From Comamonadaceae bacterium (GTDB taxonomy: Bacteria > Pseudomonadota > Gammaproteobacteria > Burkholderiales > Burkholderiaceae_C): 64,000 nt of DNA. Numbering within the stretch: the stretch's first letter is position 1; each line of letters begins with the position of its first letter. This document shows, piece by piece, positions 60,899 through 64,000 of this stretch. Location: assembly GCA_027488255.1 (NCBI GenBank), contig JAIYBZ010000001.1, positions 124,001 to 188,000 of the forward strand, in the 5' to 3' direction. A model generated the notes under the pieces. That model did no database searches. It was given only the letters and a program-made list of their open reading frames with translations, and had not been told where the DNA came from. The position numbers were made by a program, and so were the translations under genes.

Positions 60899-62625
60899 GA
60901 CGCGACCGCCGCGCACTGTTGCACGATGATGAAGGTGCGCATTTGAAACTCAGGCAGCACCCAGCTGCGCAGCGCTTGGGCCGGCTTCTTCCAGCGGGCC
61001 TCGGCGTTGGGCGTTTGCGCGTCCAGCCCGTTCTCAATCTGCAGCCAAGCCCAGTCCATCAGAACCAAGGCCACAGCGCGCAAATAGTCGTCGGCCACAC
61101 GGTAGGCCAAGGCCGCATCACGCGGGGCAGTTTGCACGATTTGCGCCGTCACGGCCCGCAAAGTCTGCAGCCGGGCGAGGGCGGCGGTGCTGGATTTGGC
61201 GTCGGAGGGCAGACTGTTTTGCAAACGGTCGAGCAAGGCATTCATGGCCGCGCCACCATCGGGCAACACTTTGCGCACCAACAGGTCGATGGCCTGAATT
61301 TCGTTGGTGCCTTCATAGATCATGGCCACGCGCGCGTCGCGCACGATTTGCTCAATGCCCCACTCGCGCACATAGCCGTGGCCCCCAAAGACTTGCAAGC
61401 AGTCGCTGCCGCCATGAAAGGCTTGGTGGGTGAAGACCGATTTCATGACCGGCGTCACCAAGGCACACCAGCGCTGGGCATCGGCTTGGGTGCTGGCTTC
61501 GGGGCTGTGTTGCACCAAGTCCAACTCGAGCGCGGTGCGGTAAGCCAACACGCGGCCCGCATCCACCCACGCGCGTTGCGTGTCCAAGATGCGGCGCATC
61601 GCGGGGTGCTCGGCAATCAGGTCGGCTTCGGCCGCAGATTTGCCTTGGCCCGGTGCCCGCATTTGGCGGCGTTCTTGTGCATAGGCATCGGCCTTTTGCC
61701 AAGCGGCGTCAAGCAGGCCAATGCCTTGCAGGGCCACATGCAAGCGCGCGGCGTTCATCATCACAAACATCGCGTTCAGGCCTTTGCCCGGCTCGCCCAC
61801 CAAGTCGCACACCGCTTCGTCAAAACGCATCACGCAAGTGGGGCTGCCGTGCAGGCCCATCTTTTCTTCAATACGGTCACAGTGCACGCGGCTGCGGCTG
61901 CCATCGGGGTAAAACTTGGGCACCAAAAACAGCGACAAACCTTTGGGGCCGGGCGGGGCCTCGGGCAAACGCGCCAGCACTAAATGGACGATGTTGTCGG
62001 TCAGGTCGTGTTCACCGCCTGAGATAAAAATCTTGGTGCCGCTCACGGTGTAGCGCCCTTGTGGGTCACCGGGCAAGGGCATCGCCTTGGTTCGGGCCAA
62101 GCCCAAATCTGAGCCGGCGTGGGGCTCGGTCAGGCACATCGTGGCCAGCCATTCGCCGGTGGCCACTTTCTCCAGGTAGAGCGTTTTCAGGTCATCGCGG
62201 GCGTAGTGCTTGATGCACTCATACGCGCCGTGCAACAGGCCCGGTGCCATGGTCCAGCCGTGGTTGGCGGCCGACAGCATTTCATAAAGCATGGCTTCGA
62301 GCACGCTGGGCAAGCCCTGTCCGCCGTCTTCGGGGCGAGCCGAGAGGGCCGGCCAGCCCGCTTGCCAAAAGGTTTGGTAGGCCGCCTTGAAGCCGGGCGG
62401 CATGGTCACTGCGCCGTCTTGCCATTGCGCGCCGATCTCGTCACCGTCGCGGTTCAGCGGGGCCACCACTTCGCCGACAAACTTGCCCGCTTCTTCCAGC
62501 ACCTGCTGCATCAGTTCAGGGTCGACCTCTGAGAAAGCCGGCAAGGCCTGAAGTTGGGCGGGGGCGTTCAGCACGCGCGACAACAAAAAATGCATGTCTT
62601 CGGTGCGGGGCTGGTAAGCGTTCAT
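60895..62625 (-). CDS. Acyl-CoA dehydrogenase, long DmdC-like form
   Basis: Second large acyl-CoA dehydrogenase of the window, 576 residues. It shares with the 43862 gene the segments [83 protein letters not shown] and IYEGTNEIQAIDLLVRK, so FAD and acyl-CoA sites are intact. The large C-terminal helical extension is present. It overlaps marR and lies downstream of the Bug gene, suggesting catabolism of an imported acid. Electrons should go to ETF, encoded 20 kb away. Confidence 0.92.
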   Translation of the reverse strand: MNAYQPRTEDMHFLLSRVLNAPAQLQALPAFSEVDPELMQQVLEEAGKFVGEVVAPLNRDGDEIGAQWQDGAVTMPPGFKAAYQTFWQAGWPALSARPEDGGQGLPSVLEAMLYEMLSAANHGWTMAPGLLHGAYECIKHYARDDLKTLYLEKVATGEWLATMCLTEPHAGSDLGLARTKAMPLPGDPQGRYTVSGTKIFISGGEHDLTDNIVHLVLARLPEAPPGPKGLSLFLVPKFYPDGSRSRVHCDRIEEKMGLHGSPTCVMRFDEAVCDLVGEPGKGLNAMFVMMNAARLHVALQGIGLLDAAWQKADAYAQERRQMRAPGQGKSAAEADLIAEHPAMRRILDTQRAWVDAGRVLAYRTALELDLVQHSPEASTQADAQRWCALVTPVMKSVFTHQAFHGGSDCLQVFGGHGYVREWGIEQIVRDARVAMIYEGTNEIQAIDLLVRKVLPDGGAAMNALLDRLQNSLPSDAKSSTAALARLQTLRAVTAQIVQTAPRDAALAYRVADDYLRAVALVLMDWAWLQIENGLDAQTPNAEARWKKPAQALRSWVLPEFQMRTFIIVQQCAAVAS

Positions 62626-62657
62626 GGGGTTCTTGGGAACGTTGAGGCAATCAATGA

Positions 62658-62686
62658 AACTGGGGCACCCCGAGGATGCCCCAGTT
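62658..62686 (-). terminator. Hairpin after the Bug gene
   Basis: AACTGGGGCA and TGCCCCAGTT form a perfect 10-bp stem with a nine-base loop, about 30 bases after the Bug-protein stop and before the acyl-CoA dehydrogenase start. Only TTTC follows on the minus strand, so termination would be partial. Confidence 0.55.
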
Positions 62687-62715
62687 GGACCTTGCGATAC
62701 AAGGAGGGCAAACGA

Positions 62716-63717
62716 TCAGGAGTCCACGCTGAAGCCGATGCGCTTGATCAGCGGGCCCCAGCGGTCCAGCTCCACTTGCGCGCTCTTGAGTTGGTCAGCC
62801 GGTGTGCCGCCATAAGGTATCAGGCCGACCACGGTCAGGGCGTCTTGCACGCCTTTGTCTTTGAGTGCAGCGTTGATGGCGGCATTGGCGGCTTGGATCA
62901 CGTTGGCAGGGGTTTTGGCGGGGGCGTAAAAACCAAACCACTCTTCCACGGTCAATTCAGGGAAGCCTTGCTCTGCGAAGGTGGGCACATCGGGCACAAA
63001 TGGCGAACGGGTTTTGCCCGAGGTCGCCAAGATGCGCATCTTGCCGGCTTTGTGGTTGGCAATGAAATCGCCATGCGGGGTGAACATGCAGGCGATCTGG
63101 CCACCGACCACATCGGTCACGCCGGGCACCGAGCCGCGGTAGGGCACGTGTTTGAACTCGAAGTTTTGGTTCAAGCCCAGCAAAGCGCCAATGAAGTGCG
63201 GGGTCGAGCCGGCCGCGGGAGAGCCGTAGCTGGCTTGCGCGGGGTTGGCCTTGGCCCAAGCCACAAAGTCTTTCACGTTTTTCACGGTGGCGGGCACCAT
63301 CGGGCCCACGGCCAGGCCATGGTGAATCATGGACGACGTGCCCACCGACAAGAAATCTTCAAAAGGTTTGTATTGCAGGTTTTTGAAGATGTGCGGGTAC
63401 AGCGAGATGGCCGAGAACGGGGTCATGGCCAGCACCGAGCCATCGGCTGGCGCTGTTTTCAGCAGGTTCAACGCAATTTGACCGCCCGCACCGGGACGGC
63501 TGTCGATGATGCCGGCGTTTTTGCTGTAGGGCGTGCCGCCAAATTTTTCAGCCACGCGGCGGGCGCAAATGTCACCGGCGCTGCCGGGTGGGAAACCGTA
63601 CAGCACTTTGACCTGCTCAATCGGCAAGCCGCTTTGCGCAAAGGCTTGCTGAAAGGCCGTGCTGCCCAAAATGGCGGCGCTGACGGTGGTTTGAAGAAAT
63701 TCTCGGCGGTTGCTCAT
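62716..63717 (-). CDS. Bug/TctC-family periplasmic substrate-binding protein
   Basis: Secreted solute receptor of the tripartite tricarboxylate transporter type, 333 residues, greatly expanded in Burkholderiales. A Tat-like/Sec signal (MSNRREFLQTTVSAAILG, then FQQAFAQ) is followed by VKVLYGFPPGSAGDICARRVAEKFG, RPGAGGQIALNLLKTAPADG, the loop ASYGSPAAGSTPHFIGALL, HVPYRGSVPGVTDVVGGQI and PTFAEQGFPELTVEEWFGFYAP, all family hallmarks. GGAG precedes the ATG. No permease subunits (TctA/TctB) are nearby, as is common. Ligand unknown, most likely a carboxylate. Confidence 0.93.
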   Translation of the reverse strand: MSNRREFLQTTVSAAILGSTAFQQAFAQSGLPIEQVKVLYGFPPGSAGDICARRVAEKFGGTPYSKNAGIIDSRPGAGGQIALNLLKTAPADGSVLAMTPFSAISLYPHIFKNLQYKPFEDFLSVGTSSMIHHGLAVGPMVPATVKNVKDFVAWAKANPAQASYGSPAAGSTPHFIGALLGLNQNFEFKHVPYRGSVPGVTDVVGGQIACMFTPHGDFIANHKAGKMRILATSGKTRSPFVPDVPTFAEQGFPELTVEEWFGFYAPAKTPANVIQAANAAINAALKDKGVQDALTVVGLIPYGGTPADQLKSAQVELDRWGPLIKRIGFSVDS

Positions 63718-63796
63718 GCTTGTCTCCTTTATGAAATATTGAAAATGAACACAGGGGGAACGAGAACGGGAACGGAAATTGGAATACGGCTCGGCT

Positions 63797-64000
63797 TCAG
63801 GTGCACAAAGCCTTGATGTCTTCGGGCACCGGAATGGCTTTGATGCGGTCGGGGTCGTCCGGGTGCTTGATGCAAAACGCGCGCACCTCGGTGCCTTCGC
63901 ACAAAACGGTGTCGCCGCGCATCACCACATGCTTGTGCACGATGACTTTTTCGCGCCACTCTTGCACGCTGGTGTGCACCTGAAGCGTTTCGCCATAGGT
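63797..64000 (-). CDS. Acyl-CoA thioesterase, YbgC/4HBT type (cut by right edge)
   Basis: Last 67 residues of a hotdog-fold thioesterase; the start lies beyond the window. The visible part begins TYGETLQVHTSVQEWREKVI, then VHKHVVMRGDTVLCEGTEVR and AIPVPEDIKALC, the pattern of YbgC/FadM-like 4HBT enzymes, whose catalytic aspartate would be in the missing N-terminal part. It is upstream of the Bug gene on the same strand and probably belongs with the marR-acyl-CoA dehydrogenase set. Confidence 0.8.
   Translation of the reverse strand, partial: TYGETLQVHTSVQEWREKVIVHKHVVMRGDTVLCEGTEVRAFCIKHPDDPDRIKAIPVPEDIKALCT

Noticed and set aside
1-64000. tRNA, rRNA, insertion sequence or prophage genes
   Set aside because: I read the gaps for tRNA-like arms, transposase motifs and flanking repeats and found nothing I could support; almost all sequence is occupied by ordinary genes.

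Overview
The window looks like a stretch of chromosome from a betaproteobacterium, order Burkholderiales, most likely family Comamonadaceae (Limnohabitans/Rhodoferax-like; the genus is only a guess). The grounds are high GC, the gene orders pcnB-folK, rpsP-rimM-trmD-rplS, prfB-pepN-fbp and orn/M48-phhB-rsgA, a Bug/TctC solute-binding protein, a TRAP transporter, and a paired cphA'-cphA cyanophycin locus. There is no rRNA, tRNA, CRISPR array, insertion sequence or prophage that I can support. About 61 protein genes fill almost all of the sequence; no gene-free gap exceeds 300 bases, and the largest (41784-42079) is a divergent control region.

Region by region. 1-4.8 kb: the end of pcnB, folK, a convergent TM2-like/GNAT pair, and the ribosome-maturation operon rpsP-rimM-trmD followed by rplS with its own -10 box. 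4.8-14.3 kb: an RNA helicase with a long RGG-type tail, oligoribonuclease, an M48 membrane protease, phhB, rsgA, a CobD-like membrane protein, a CoA-type Nudix hydrolase, a NYN-domain protein, and fbp. 14.3-24.3 kb: pepN, prfB with its programmed +1 frameshift, a small secreted barrel-like protein, a hydrolase, an acyl-CoA synthetase, an aldo/keto reductase (tas), ybaK, plsY and a RidA-family protein. 24.3-32.6 kb: a thiolase, an SDR, two multihaem c-type cytochromes, a GNAT, dusC, an orphan Hpt protein, a split-box Nudix protein, and a hydroxyacyl-CoA-type SDR. 32.6-38.8 kb: two secreted hydrolases beside the 5'-truncated remnant of an isocitrate lyase/PEP mutase-family gene, then mltB, a class II histone-deacetylase-like amidohydrolase and mscS. 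38.9-46.6 kb: a TRAP transporter (dctP, terminator, dctQM) diverging from etfBA, an acyl-CoA dehydrogenase and a nitronate monooxygenase-like flavoprotein. 46.7-54.5 kb: the cyanophycin module (cphA', cphA, and divergently a zinc-ribbon ABC exporter with a DUF1854 protein). 54.5-64 kb: dnaJ, dnaK, grpE with two visible sigma-32 promoters, an FKBP, then an FAH-fold protein, and a marR-acyl-CoA dehydrogenase-Bug-thioesterase set cut by the right edge.

How the genes work together. Much of the accessory content concerns acyl-CoA chemistry and uptake of organic acids: acyl-CoA synthetase, two acyl-CoA dehydrogenases of the large ~580-600-residue type, thiolase, (3R)-hydroxyacyl-CoA-type SDR, ETF, thioesterase, TRAP and Bug transport proteins. 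Two palindromes in the dctP/etfB control region (one resembling sites of the MerR-type LiuR regulator, one resembling TetR-family operators) suggest acyl-CoA-responsive control.

The most interesting system is the cyanophycin module. An intact synthetase (CphA) is paired with a second one (CphA') whose Mur-ligase nucleotide site is destroyed but which alone retains an HxxEH motif in its N domain. Divergent to them is an ABC exporter with an unusual PH-like plus zinc-ribbon head, overlapping a DUF1854 gene. No degradative enzyme (cyanophycinase or isoaspartyl dipeptidase) is present here, and what the transporter moves is unknown to me.
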